Source of the DNA: Teichococcus wenyumeiae
Lineage (GTDB): Bacteria > Pseudomonadota > Alphaproteobacteria > Acetobacterales > Acetobacteraceae
Length of the DNA: 35,829 bases
Assembly (NCBI RefSeq): GCF_003696345.1
Contig: NZ_RFLX01000033.1
Location: 1 to 35,829 of the forward strand
Direction of reading: 5' to 3'
Shown: positions 23,066 through 30,974 of the stretch, piece after piece
Numbering within the stretch: position 1 is the first letter of the stretch
Layout of the letters: each line of letters starts with the position of its first letter
Translations under genes and position numbers: made by a program
Notes under the pieces: generated by a model
What the model saw: the letters and a program-made list of their open reading frames with translations, nothing else
What the model was told of the DNA's origin: nothing
The model's database searches: none

Positions 23066-24028
23066 TTGGAACGGCGTACTGCACTCTTTGTGGATTTCGA
23101 CAACATCTTCGGCGCGCTGTGCAATCTGTCTCCTGAGGCGGCTGAAGCATTCATCGCAGAGCCGGGTGTGTGGCTTGAGTGGATGGCCCGCCGGGTAGGC
23201 GTACGTTCCAACGAGGTACCATCAAGTGGTGAAGCGCCGCCGCGCCGCATCCTGCTCCGCCGCTGCTACCTCAACCCTAACGGCTCCCTGGTTCTACCGA
23301 GTGGCGAGCGAGTGTTCTTCGGCAGCTTTCGTAGTAACCTGGTGCTCGCCGGCTTTCAGGTCACCGACTGCCCTCCACTCACCCGGGGCGGAAAGACCAG
23401 CGCCGATATGGTGCTGGTGATGGATGTGCTGGACGCGTTAGGGCATGCCACCCGCTTTGACGAGTTCGTCCTTATGTCCAGCGATGCCGACTTCACGCCG
23501 GTTCTGCAGCGCCTGCGCGCACACGATCGTCGAACATCTGTGGTGGCAATCGGCAATGCCGCCGAGGCCTATCAGGCTGCTGCCGATGAGGTGATCGGAA
23601 GTGAGGACTTTCTGAAAGGTGCGCTAGGAGGGCTCCAGGCCTATTCCAGTGCCGCACAAGAGCAGCGATCTGCTTCTTCTGGTACCCGGAAAATGACCGC
23701 TGGCAGCTCCGCGCAGGATGGAGCAGTGGACCCGTCTGAGGTGCGAGAGGCTATCCTGTCCGCAGTGCTGGAAGAGCTTGAGCAATCGCCTTCGCCGCTT
23801 CACCTGGGGCCACTAGGGAACCGACTGAGGGCACGCTTGGGCCAGCAGGTTTTATCAACGAGCTATGGTGGTGCGGGCAGCTTGACGAGGCTGCTGGCTA
23901 CTGCGGGTGATCCACGGATCCAGTGCATATCCGGTGGCGGCGCCGGCGGTGCTTGGGTCTATGACCCAAGCCGGCATAAGATTGAAATCAAAGGGTTGAG
24001 CCCGGCCGAAGAAGGTGCCTCGCTTTAG
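23066..24028 (+). CDS. NYN-domain (PIN-like) protein with C-terminal LOTUS/OST-HTH domain
   Basis: A 320-residue cytoplasmic protein, start TTG 23066 preceded by GGGGTGAGG. No better in-frame start exists after the repeat gene stop. The N-terminal NYN domain covers about residues 5-180. It has FVDFDN with Asp10, Asp12 and Asn13, KTSADMVLVMDVLDA with central acidic residues, and the closing MSSDADFTPVLQRLRA, all expected of a metal-dependent PIN-like ribonuclease. After a low-complexity linker (about 190-225) comes a LOTUS/OST-HTH domain (about 230-305; EVREAILSAVLEELEQ then LHLGPLGNRLRARLG), an RNA-binding fold. The pairing of NYN with LOTUS is known in uncharacterised bacterial proteins and in animal MARF1. 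It should cut or bind RNA; target unknown. It is 23 bases behind the repeat-protein gene. Confidence 0.85.
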   Translation: MERRTALFVDFDNIFGALCNLSPEAAEAFIAEPGVWLEWMARRVGVRSNEVPSSGEAPPRRILLRRCYLNPNGSLVLPSGERVFFGSFRSNLVLAGFQVTDCPPLTRGGKTSADMVLVMDVLDALGHATRFDEFVLMSSDADFTPVLQRLRAHDRRTSVVAIGNAAEAYQAAADEVIGSEDFLKGALGGLQAYSSAAQEQRSASSGTRKMTAGSSAQDGAVDPSEVREAILSAVLEELEQSPSPLHLGPLGNRLRARLGQQVLSTSYGGAGSLTRLLATAGDPRIQCISGGGAGGAWVYDPSRHKIEIKGLSPAEEGASL

Positions 24029-24030
24029 TA

Positions 24031-24414
24031 AGAACCTATCCCGGTAGGGCATGACGCCATGTGATGATGCCGCAGGCGAGATGGAGCAGGGCGAGGTAGT
24101 TGGCAGGCTTCCTGGTCCATCGGATCAGGATGGAGCGGAAGCGGTTCAGCCAGGAGTGCGTGCGTTCAACGACCCAGCGCCTTGCCTTGGCTCTGGCGTG
24201 CCGCCTGGCCCTGACCTCCTCGCCACGTGTGTGCAGGTGCAAGGTGAAGCCGAACTCGGCTGCCAGTGCGCGCGGCTCGTCATAGTCGAAGCCTTTATCG
24301 AGGCAGAGGTGCTGGGGTTGGCGGCGCGTCGGCTTGGGCCGCTTAACAGGGATCGCCTGCAGGGTCTGGCGCATCAGCTTGTGGTCGTTGCGGTTCGCCC
24401 CCTTGATCACTGCA
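24031..24414 (-). mobile_element. Truncated inverted copy of an IS427-group element
   Basis: The end AGAACCTATCCC at 24031, preceded by TA, matches the right end of the element at 21375-22282 in inverted orientation. The enclosed minus-strand frame (stop at 24036) encodes the transposase C-terminal half from GANRNDHKLM through LDKGFDYDEPRAL to WRHALPG. Several amino-acid differences from the complete copy show it is a diverged relative, not a twin. Similarity fades near 24414, and the left half and the other terminal repeat are missing. Confidence 0.8.
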
Positions 24415-24600
24415 CCCATTCTTAGCCGGATTAGGCTAAACTCAGTGACCATCAAGCCGGCGACAGGCAATCTTGACGTTCTGCTCACCCGAGTGCCAGC
24501 GCCCCGTGGAAGGCGTCCACGCGCGTCACGCATCACAATTCGCGGCTCTGTTTGACGCCGGTGGAGAGCTATTCCGTTCGGGCTGCAACCATTGAATGTT
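24415..24600. other. Non-coding strip between IS remnant and the DapA-like gene
   Basis: No gene seen. It contains a perfect 6-base-stem hairpin, TTAGCC-ggatta-GGCTAA (24422-24439), right at the IS breakpoint, and the weak hairpin listed separately below. Confidence 0.4.
24505..24521 (-). terminator. Weak hairpin downstream of the DapA-like gene
   Basis: CGTGGA-aggcg-TCCACG, 6 base pairs, about 80 bases past the stop at 24601, with no U-tract. It may end the transcript, but support is slight. Confidence 0.25.
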
Positions 24601-25572
24601 TCAGCCGATCACGCCTGCCTCGCGCAGAACGGCGATACTGGCAGCGAGCTCCGTTGGTTCGCACGGCGCGATGCCGGGGCGCACCTTGCCCGTGCGCATG
24701 CCCATCATGCCGGCCAACTCCTTGAACAGCCCGACATGGTGGAAGCCGCGCGCGAAATACTGGCTCTGGAGATTGTCAGCGATCGCCATGATGCGCCGTG
24801 CGTGGCCGGCCGCTGCCAAAAAATCGCGTGCTTCAACTGCGGCGATGAAGTCGCCGCAATGTGGCTTTGCCGTCGATTGGCAGAAGACGGGGCGCGAAGA
24901 CCCAATCAGGAAGCCGGGGGCGCGCTCGGGAAAGGCCAGCTGCCCCTGGAGGTGATATTCCTCCAGCGAGGTCGCGACGCAGATGTGCTCGCCAACCTGT
25001 TCCATCATGGCGAAATACTGCGCGAGATTGAGAGTGGTGTTCTGCACCGCGCAGATGTTCCGCCAGCCGAGCAGCGCCGCCACCTGCGGCGGCGCGAGAT
25101 AGTAGCCGAGTTCGGACAGCGTGGTGCTGTAGAGGATCAAGCCAATGTCGATCCGATCGGCGATGAAGTCGTAATACGCCTTCACGCCAGCGGCCGAGCG
25201 CGGGCCGTAGAAGGGTGGCCAGATCATCACCAGATCAGCACCTGCCGCCGCAGCGTGGCGCGCATACTCCGCCGCCTTGATCGCCGACGGATCACTGCAG
25301 CCGATCACCACGGGCTTTCGCCCACGCACCTCATCCAGCACCACCTCGACGAGATGCCGGCGCTCCGCGTCCATCAGCGTCCAGAATTCCTGATGCAACG
25401 AATTGACCGTCAGGCCGCCGACACCGGGCAGCGCCAACGTCTCGCGCACATTGTGCCGAAGGCCCTGTTCATCCAGCGTGCCGGATTCGTCGAAAGGCGT
25501 GTAGAGCACGGTCAGATAGCCACGCAGATTCAGGCGCGTCCATTCGCGCGCCTCGCCGGCTGCGTACTTCAC
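24601..25572 (-). CDS. DapA/NAL-superfamily protein lacking the Schiff-base lysine
   Basis: A 323-residue TIM-barrel protein of the dihydrodipicolinate synthase/N-acetylneuraminate lyase superfamily, start GTG 25572. The barrel pattern is clear: YLTVLYTPFDESGTLDEQGL, GGLTVNSLHQEFWTLMDAER, KPVVIGCSD, AGADLVMIWPPFYGP. The catalytic tyrosine is in place (Tyr148). The lysine that forms the imine with pyruvate is replaced by Gln177 in NICAVQNTTLNL, where E. coli DapA has IIGIKEATGNL. The double-Thr segment of DapA is also altered (NSLHQE at 57-62). A pyruvate aldolase mechanism is therefore unlikely, and the protein may bind a ligand, act by another mechanism, or be inactive. It is divergent from the reductase gene at 25627 with 54 bases between, and belongs to the cluster to its right by position. 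Confidence 0.85.
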   Translation of the reverse strand: MKYAAGEAREWTRLNLRGYLTVLYTPFDESGTLDEQGLRHNVRETLALPGVGGLTVNSLHQEFWTLMDAERRHLVEVVLDEVRGRKPVVIGCSDPSAIKAAEYARHAAAAGADLVMIWPPFYGPRSAAGVKAYYDFIADRIDIGLILYSTTLSELGYYLAPPQVAALLGWRNICAVQNTTLNLAQYFAMMEQVGEHICVATSLEEYHLQGQLAFPERAPGFLIGSSRPVFCQSTAKPHCGDFIAAVEARDFLAAAGHARRIMAIADNLQSQYFARGFHHVGLFKELAGMMGMRTGKVRPGIAPCEPTELAASIAVLREAGVIG

Positions 25573-25626
25573 GCGTCATCTCTTTTGCGCGACATTGCGT
25601 CCGAAGCAAACATAGGACTTCTCCTT

Positions 25627-26652
25627 ATGACTGAATCCGCTGGAATCGCAGCAGGCCCGATGCTCTTCATCGGCGCTGGTGCCGTAGGGGGTTTCATGGC
25701 GGCCCATCTCGCGCGTTCCGGCGCCGATGTCGTGATGTGGGAGCCATGGGCGACGAACCGCGAGGCAATCACCCGCGACGGGCTGACGATCGCCGACCCG
25801 GATGAGACCTTCACCGTGCCGCTGCGCACCATTGCGTCGGCCGCCGATATCCCGTCCGTTGCACCGAGCGTGATGGTCCTCTGCACCAAGATGGCTGATG
25901 CACCAGCCATCGTCGCCGATGTCGAGGCAGCGTACCGGGGTACCTGGATCGTGACCCTCAACGCACTGGCCGACCTCGACATGGCCGAGGCACTTGGCGC
26001 CGATCGCGTCATGGGCTGCATCGTGACAGGCCTGTTCGGCAACCTCGTGCGTCCGGGATCCATCCGTCGCCACCGCGAAAGGCTGCGTGGCGGCGCACCG
26101 ACCTTCCGTATCGGCGAGACGGCAGGTGCGGCTACGCCACGCATCCACGCGCTGGTGCAGGCATTCGGCCTCATCGACGGCGCTGAAGCGGTGCCGGACA
26201 TGGCCGCGGCGCGCTGGGGAAAGATGGTCTTCAACTGCATGACCTCACCGCTGTCAGCGCTGCACCAGCGACCGATCCGCGACTTCTTCGTCGATCCCGC
26301 CCAGCGCCCTACGCTGATGAAGGCGGGCATCGAGGTGACCGCCGTGGCAGCGGCATACGGAATCACGATCGATCCGGTCTGCGGCGTGTCCGGAGCGATA
26401 TGGCACGCTGCCGCGGCAGGGGATGTCGCCGCACAATCGACGCTTGAAGCCGGTTTGATCCGGTATGGCGAGGCAATGAACGCGACGTCGCTTGGCGGCA
26501 TGGCACAGGATGTCGAACGCGGGCGGCGCACGGAAGTCTCGCTCATCAACGGCGTTGTTGTAAACAAGGGTCTGCTGAAAGGTGTCGCGGCGCCGACCAA
26601 CGCCTGGTTGGTCGAATCGTTGGACGCGCTGACGGCCGGAACCGCGCAGTGA
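25627..26652 (+). CDS. Ketopantoate-reductase-like (ApbA/PanE) oxidoreductase
   Basis: A 341-residue NADPH-dependent 2-dehydropantoate 2-reductase family protein. The dinucleotide motif GAGAVG is at 16-21. The catalytic lysine is Lys199 in ARWGKMVFNCMTSPLSAL, with Asn203 after it. The C-terminal helix pattern EVSLINGVVVNKG...APTN is canonical. The family length is about 300, so this one has a somewhat long N-terminus and middle. The ATG at 25627 is the only start that fits; the frame upstream is antisense to the DapA-like gene. In catabolic clusters such proteins reduce keto acids other than ketopantoate. A panE role in pantothenate synthesis is possible but the neighbours argue for catabolism. 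Confidence 0.85.
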   Translation: MTESAGIAAGPMLFIGAGAVGGFMAAHLARSGADVVMWEPWATNREAITRDGLTIADPDETFTVPLRTIASAADIPSVAPSVMVLCTKMADAPAIVADVEAAYRGTWIVTLNALADLDMAEALGADRVMGCIVTGLFGNLVRPGSIRRHRERLRGGAPTFRIGETAGAATPRIHALVQAFGLIDGAEAVPDMAAARWGKMVFNCMTSPLSALHQRPIRDFFVDPAQRPTLMKAGIEVTAVAAAYGITIDPVCGVSGAIWHAAAAGDVAAQSTLEAGLIRYGEAMNATSLGGMAQDVERGRRTEVSLINGVVVNKGLLKGVAAPTNAWLVESLDALTAGTAQ

Positions 26653-26657
26653 CGACA

Positions 26658-26680
26658 GGGCCAGGTCGATGACCTAGCCC
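26658..26680. terminator. Convergent-gene hairpin
   Basis: GGGCcAGGTC-gat-GACCTaGCCC: nine base pairs with one mismatch and a 3-base loop, between the stops of two convergent genes (26652 and 26719). It may serve both strands. No T-run. Confidence 0.5.
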
Positions 26681-26718
26681 CATCACGTGCTGGCGGCACG
26701 CAGGGAACGACGTTCTGC

Positions 26719-27303
26719 TCAGCCCTTCACCTGGCCGGAGGCGTCGCGCGGCGCACCCTGCCAGGCAAGTTCCTTGGCCAGGATTTCAGCCGATTCGATC
26801 TCCACGCCCATGCCTTTGATCAGCGAGGCAGCCGCGAGATAGTAGGCCGCGAGCAGTGAAATGTCGGTCGCCTGGCGCGGCGTGAAGTGGCGATTGAGCT
26901 CATCCGACACCACCGCCGGCACACCCTGCAACGCGGAGAATGCGAAGACGTAGTCGCAGATCGCACGATCCGGCGCGGGCAGGTCCTGCGGCGTTTGGCC
27001 GGCGCGGATCAGGTCCATCTGCGCTTCGGTCAGACCGGCCTGCAGCGCCATCGGTGCGTGATGCGCCCAGGCATAGTCGATCTGTCTGCCCATGCCGCAG
27101 ATCACCAGCTCACGCTGGATCTCCGTCAGTTCCGTGTTGTAGCGGAGATAGTGGCCAAGGCCCATATAAGCCTTCAACCCTTCCGGCGCATGGCCGAGCG
27201 AACGCATGAGATTGGAGACGAAGCCGCGGCTCGCCTTAACCTGGGTGAAGGCTTCGCGCGTTTCCGGCGGGCCGAATTCCATCGCATTGGGAAGAAATGG
27301 CAT
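26719..27303 (-). CDS. Carboxymuconolactone-decarboxylase/AhpD-fold protein
   Basis: A 194-residue all-helical CMD-domain protein. The core is ELTEIQRELVICGMGRQ then YAWAHHAPMALQAGLTEAQMDLI (about residues 58-100). The CxxC pair of AhpD peroxidases is absent: only one Cys is in the region. So it is nearer the decarboxylase/hydrolase-like group than to a thiol peroxidase. It is the last gene of the minus-strand operon, 4 bases after the alpha/beta hydrolase. In such settings CMD proteins take part in decarboxylation or ring-derived lactone steps, but the substrate here is unknown. Confidence 0.82.
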   Translation of the reverse strand: MPFLPNAMEFGPPETREAFTQVKASRGFVSNLMRSLGHAPEGLKAYMGLGHYLRYNTELTEIQRELVICGMGRQIDYAWAHHAPMALQAGLTEAQMDLIRAGQTPQDLPAPDRAICDYVFAFSALQGVPAVVSDELNRHFTPRQATDISLLAAYYLAAASLIKGMGVEIESAEILAKELAWQGAPRDASGQVKG

Positions 27304-27307
27304 CAGA

Positions 27308-28129
27308 TCAAACCTTCGGGTAGCCGAACTTGTCGGTGTGGAACGCTAGAATGTCGGCCACGCAGCGGTCCGGCACCATGTCGGCAATGTTGTGGGGCAT
27401 GTGTGCGTAGGCGATCATGCGCACGTTTGGAATGTGCTCGCGCATCGCCTCATAGCTCTTCGCCGTGCCGACCGTTTCTGCGCCCGGCAGGATGACGAGC
27501 GTGGGGCAGGCGATGCGATGTAGCTGGTCTTCCCAGTTCAGCGTGGCGCAATAGCCGATGAAGCGGCGCACGAAGGCCGGGTCGTTCTCCGCCGTCTGGC
27601 GCAGGAACCAATCCACCATCCCGGCATCGGTCGTGGCGAGGTCGAACCGCATGTCGATGGTGTCGGTAAGGAACTTGGTCATTCCCTCCTGCTCCATCCG
27701 GGGCAGCCAAGTCAGCGCATCGGGGCTGAGTCCCGGGGTGGAGCCGACCACCGCGAGGCTCAGAACTTTCCCGGCCGACCGGAGTGCCATGTTCTGGGCA
27801 ACGTATCCGCCGGCGGAATTCGCCGTCAGATGCATTGTCTCAATGTGAAGGAGCTGCATTAGCTCCTCCACGTCATCCACCAGGCGGTCCATCGTCAGCG
27901 GCTTTGAGGGTGCCTGCACGCTCGATCGGCCATGCCCGCGCAGATCCATGCGAATCAGGCGGAAGTGCCGCGCGAGGGCCGGAACCCAGGAGTAGAAGCG
28001 GTCGGAGTTCCCCATCGCCGAATGCAGGAGGAACATGACCGGGGCTTCACGCCAAGGGTCGGTGAAATCATCGACGTAATAGGCGATCGTCTCGCCGTCG
28101 CTGGCCGTAAAGGTGTGGACCTCGGTCAT
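27308..28129 (-). CDS. Alpha/beta hydrolase 1
   Basis: A 273-residue alpha/beta hydrolase. The oxyanion segment LLHSAMG is near 34-40, RGHGRSS near 64, and the nucleophile elbow is A-N-Ser105-A-G, a variant of GxSxG in which both outer residues are still small. The acid position in PGAETVG carries Glu where most relatives have Asp, and His is in AHMPHNIADM near 250. It is clearly paralogous to hydrolase 2 encoded at 30975-31793 (shared DDFxDPW, LHxAMG, SAGGYVxQ). Family enzymes in such clusters include dienelactone, enol-lactone and amide hydrolases. The gene lies 28 bases after Bug receptor 4 in the same operon. The ATG at 28129 starts the family-like segment. Confidence 0.85.
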   Translation of the reverse strand: MTEVHTFTASDGETIAYYVDDFTDPWREAPVMFLLHSAMGNSDRFYSWVPALARHFRLIRMDLRGHGRSSVQAPSKPLTMDRLVDDVEELMQLLHIETMHLTANSAGGYVAQNMALRSAGKVLSLAVVGSTPGLSPDALTWLPRMEQEGMTKFLTDTIDMRFDLATTDAGMVDWFLRQTAENDPAFVRRFIGYCATLNWEDQLHRIACPTLVILPGAETVGTAKSYEAMREHIPNVRMIAYAHMPHNIADMVPDRCVADILAFHTDKFGYPKV

Positions 28130-28157
28130 GTCCGTTACTGCTCCCGTTGGTGCTTGA

Positions 28158-29147
28158 TTAGTCCTGAACCGGAATGCGGGCATCCCGAACGATGTTGTCG
28201 AAGCGAACGCGATCCGCACGCACGAGGCGCGTGAAATCCTCCGGCCCGACCTTGCTGGGCACAATGCCCTGCTGCGCGAAGCGCGCGGCGTACTCCGGCG
28301 CGTCGAGAATCGGCCGGATTTCAGTGGCCAACCGCTGCACTATCGACGCTGGCAGACCGGCCGGGCCGGCGAGGCCCCACCAAGCGTCCATCTCGAAGCC
28401 CGGATATCCGGATTCCGCGACCGTCGGCACGTTGGGCGCGACGGAGACACGCTCAGCGCCGGACACCGCCAGCGCACGCAGCGTGCCCGCCTCCACATGA
28501 GGTCCGCTCGCCGGGATGGAGATGAAGGCCAGCGGCACGCGGCCCGCCGCGAGGTCGATGATTGCATCCGCGTCGCCACGGTAGGGAACGTGGTCCAGCT
28601 CGATGCCCGCGACGTTCATGAAGTAGCTCATGGTCAGATGCGGACCGGCGCCGACACCGGACGAGGCGAACTGGATGCGGCCCGGCCGCGATTTGGCCAG
28701 CGCCACCAGCTCGGCCACGCTGTTCACACCCAGCGAGGGGTGCGCAATCAGATAGTACGGCGAGCGCGCGCCGAGCGCAATGTAGGTGAAGTCGCGCACC
28801 GGATCGAACGACAGGTTCCTGCGGATGCTGGGCGCAAGCACCTGCGCACTGGAGATGAAGAAGAGGTTGTAGCCATCGGGGGCCGCACGCGCCGCCACGT
28901 CGGCCGCCAGGGTCCCGCCGGCGCCAGCGCGGTTCTCAACCACAACCGACTGACTCAAGCGGCTGCTGAGCCCCACTGCGACGGAGCGCGCCACTAGGTC
29001 ATTCGCGCCGCCCGCCGGATAGCCGACCAGGACGCGGATGCTGCGGTCCGGCCAGCCGGATTGCGCCAAGGCAGGTGCCGAGAATGCGGTGGCGGCCGCG
29101 CCGGCAAGCCAAGTCCGCCGCGTCGGCTGGAATGGGGCATCAGCCAT
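28158..29147 (-). CDS. Bug/TctC-family receptor 4
   Basis: A 329-residue periplasmic receptor with a Tat-like leader (PTRRTWLAGAAATAF, cut near ALAQ). Landmarks: RVLVGYPAGGANDLVAR near 37-53, VVENRAGAGGTLAAD near 65, and a variant binding loop VPYRGDADAI in which GPAM is replaced. That distinguishes it from receptor 5 of the same operon, so they probably recognise different ligands. The start at 29147 was preferred to 29156 because GGAG lies 9 bases before it; at 29156 the same sequence would touch the ATG. It sits between the SDR and alpha/beta hydrolase 1. Confidence 0.9.
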   Translation of the reverse strand: MADAPFQPTRRTWLAGAAATAFSAPALAQSGWPDRSIRVLVGYPAGGANDLVARSVAVGLSSRLSQSVVVENRAGAGGTLAADVAARAAPDGYNLFFISSAQVLAPSIRRNLSFDPVRDFTYIALGARSPYYLIAHPSLGVNSVAELVALAKSRPGRIQFASSGVGAGPHLTMSYFMNVAGIELDHVPYRGDADAIIDLAAGRVPLAFISIPASGPHVEAGTLRALAVSGAERVSVAPNVPTVAESGYPGFEMDAWWGLAGPAGLPASIVQRLATEIRPILDAPEYAARFAQQGIVPSKVGPEDFTRLVRADRVRFDNIVRDARIPVQD

Positions 29148-29213
29148 CGTGCTCATCTCCGTTCGTGTGGAAGCTTGTGACACGCCGCCGGCATGGCCTT
29201 GTGCCGGGTTGGA

Positions 29214-29990
29214 TCAGTAGGAAGAACGGCCGCCATCAGCCGGTATGGTCGTGCCGGTGATCATCCGGGCGCCGTCGGATGCGAGGAAAACGGCGGTCGC
29301 GGCGATATGCTCTGGCTCACCGATCCAGAAGGGATACTCACGCATCCGATCGAGCGGGTTCTGCGGATCGCGTTCCACGGATTCCTCGAGCGTGCCATAG
29401 GTGCGGATGATACGTTCCGTCATCACTCGACCCGAGGCGATGCAGTTCACCCGCACACCCTGCTTCGCATAGTGGCCGGCCAGCGCGCGCGTCAGCGACA
29501 GGATCGCGCCCTTCGCCGCGCTGTAGACGTGAAACGGGCTGGCGCCACGGAGCGCGGCACCGGAGGACATGTTGACGACAGCACCGCCGCCCGAGGCGAT
29601 GATCGCGGGAATGCCGTGGCGACAGCACAGGAAGGTGCCGCGCAGATCGAGATTCATCGTCCGGTCGAAAACATCGAGCGCCACGTCGGTCACGGGCCCG
29701 TCTGCCGGGTCGGTTCCGCCGGCGCAGTTGTACAGCGCGTCGAGCCGGCCGTAGCTGGCCACCGTCTCGCCGATGGCGCGAGCGACCTGCGCGTCATCGG
29801 TGATGTCCATGTACAGCGCCAATGCCTGCCCACCGGCCGCGATGACCGACTGCGCCGCGGCATCGGCGCGCTCCCGGACATGGTCGGCGACCGCCACCGC
29901 ATAGCCGGCGGCAGAAAAGGCCCGCGCGGCCGCACTGCCGATGCCGCCTCCACCGCCGGAGATGAAGACGACCTTGGTCGAAACAGTCAT
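29214..29990 (-). CDS. Short-chain dehydrogenase/reductase (SDR)
   Basis: A 258-residue classical SDR. The cofactor loop is SGGGGGIGSA at 11-20, NCAGG at 88-92, the catalytic Ser142/Ser143 with Tyr156 and Lys160 (YSAAK), and the TTIPADGG closing segment near residue 250. Acidic Asp36 after the second strand suggests NAD over NADP. It would oxidise a secondary alcohol to a ketone or the reverse. RBS GGAGG lies before ATG 29990. It is 27 bases from the deacetylase-like gene upstream and 66 bases from receptor 4 downstream. Confidence 0.9.
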   Translation of the reverse strand: MTVSTKVVFISGGGGGIGSAAARAFSAAGYAVAVADHVRERADAAAQSVIAAGGQALALYMDITDDAQVARAIGETVASYGRLDALYNCAGGTDPADGPVTDVALDVFDRTMNLDLRGTFLCCRHGIPAIIASGGGAVVNMSSGAALRGASPFHVYSAAKGAILSLTRALAGHYAKQGVRVNCIASGRVMTERIIRTYGTLEESVERDPQNPLDRMREYPFWIGEPEHIAATAVFLASDGARMITGTTIPADGGRSSY

Positions 29991-30017
29991 GTCAGGCCTC
30001 CCGCCGTGCTGAAGAAC

Positions 30018-30854
30018 TCACCGCGCCGAATCCCGCGTGCGGAACTCCGCCTGCACCTGATCGAGCGTCATGAACTCCGTCCCCATGCGGGTGAGTTCAT
30101 CGATCAGTTTCTCCAGGATCAGCATCCGATGCCCGCGGCCGATGACGTAGGGATGGAAGGTATAGACGAGCATTCCCCACTCGGTCGTGCGCCGCATGTA
30201 TTCGAAATCGGCGATCCAGTTCTCCAGCACGGCATTCGCGTTGGACAGGCCGGGCAGCACCTCGTCCTTGCTGCGGATGAACTCGAAGTGCGGATGGTCA
30301 TCGAGCGACCAGCTGATGGGGATCTCGATGATGTCCGTCGTCTCGCCGAAGACCATCGGCGCATCGGCAACGACCTTGTCCCCGCGCCGCACGAAATAGG
30401 GCGAGCAGTCGTGGCCCATCATGCTGCTGTCGTAGCGCAGGCCGTGCTGGGCGATCAGGTCGATCGTCCGATCGCTGAGATCCCAAGAGGGCGAGCGGTA
30501 GCCGCGTGGCTTGCCGCCGGTCAGTTCGACGATCGTCTCGACGGCTCGGGCGAATTCCTCGGCCTCGCGTTGCGGTGTGAGCCAGGCGGGGGGCACGTGG
30601 CTCCAGCCGTGATGACCGATCTCATGGCCCGCCTTCACGACATCGTTGCAGGCATCTGGATAGGTCTTGATGACGACGCCCGGCACGTACCAGCTCGACT
30701 GAATGCCGCGGCTGGCGAGCAGAGCGAGGATGCGCCGCGCACCGACCAGGCCGAACTCGCCGCGCGATACCGGCGTCGGTGTGGTCATCCCCCGTGCGGC
30801 AAAGCCGGACCAGGTATCGAAGTCGAAGGACAGGCATGCGATGTGTCGCGGCAT
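30018..30854 (-). CDS. Polysaccharide-deacetylase-fold (NodB) amidohydrolase
   Basis: A 278-residue CE4/NodB-fold protein with no signal peptide. Metal-site features are SFDFDTW with Asp11 and Asp13, and GHEIGHHGWSH with His82 and His86. The RSPSW segment near residue 129 is the third motif. A cytoplasmic, operon-borne CE4 protein of about 280-300 residues with GHEIGHH is more like allantoinase PuuE or cyclic-imide hydrolase than a peptidoglycan deacetylase. So an amide, imide or ureide bond of a small molecule is the probable target. This is the best hint to the substrate of the cluster. It is 120 bases downstream of alpha/beta hydrolase 2. Confidence 0.83.
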   Translation of the reverse strand: MPRHIACLSFDFDTWSGFAARGMTTPTPVSRGEFGLVGARRILALLASRGIQSSWYVPGVVIKTYPDACNDVVKAGHEIGHHGWSHVPPAWLTPQREAEEFARAVETIVELTGGKPRGYRSPSWDLSDRTIDLIAQHGLRYDSSMMGHDCSPYFVRRGDKVVADAPMVFGETTDIIEIPISWSLDDHPHFEFIRSKDEVLPGLSNANAVLENWIADFEYMRRTTEWGMLVYTFHPYVIGRGHRMLILEKLIDELTRMGTEFMTLDQVQAEFRTRDSAR

Positions 30855-30880
30855 CTAGTGCTCCTGAATGTGCTCCCGGT

Positions 30881-30899
30881 GCCACGCGAACGCCGTGGC
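30881..30899 (-). terminator. Intra-operon hairpin
   Basis: GCCACG-N7-CGTGGC within the 120-base gap between alpha/beta hydrolase 2 and the deacetylase-fold gene. It could be an attenuator, processing site or end of a first transcript. No T-run is seen. Confidence 0.3.
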
Positions 30900-30974
30900 G
30901 AGGGTCCCCGATGATGCGATTCCGAGGCCGGCTGACCGTTCGGCCACATCGGCTGAAGGATCGTGTCGCGTTCC

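Noticed and set aside
21375-24414. A classical composite transposon
   Set aside because: The right-hand element lacks one end and most of its transposase, and differs from the left copy. Kept only as a possible mobilisable arrangement.
24592-26652. A single 686-codon plus-strand gene
   Set aside because: The first half is antisense to the DapA-like gene. Only the part from 25627 shows family motifs (ketopantoate-reductase-like).
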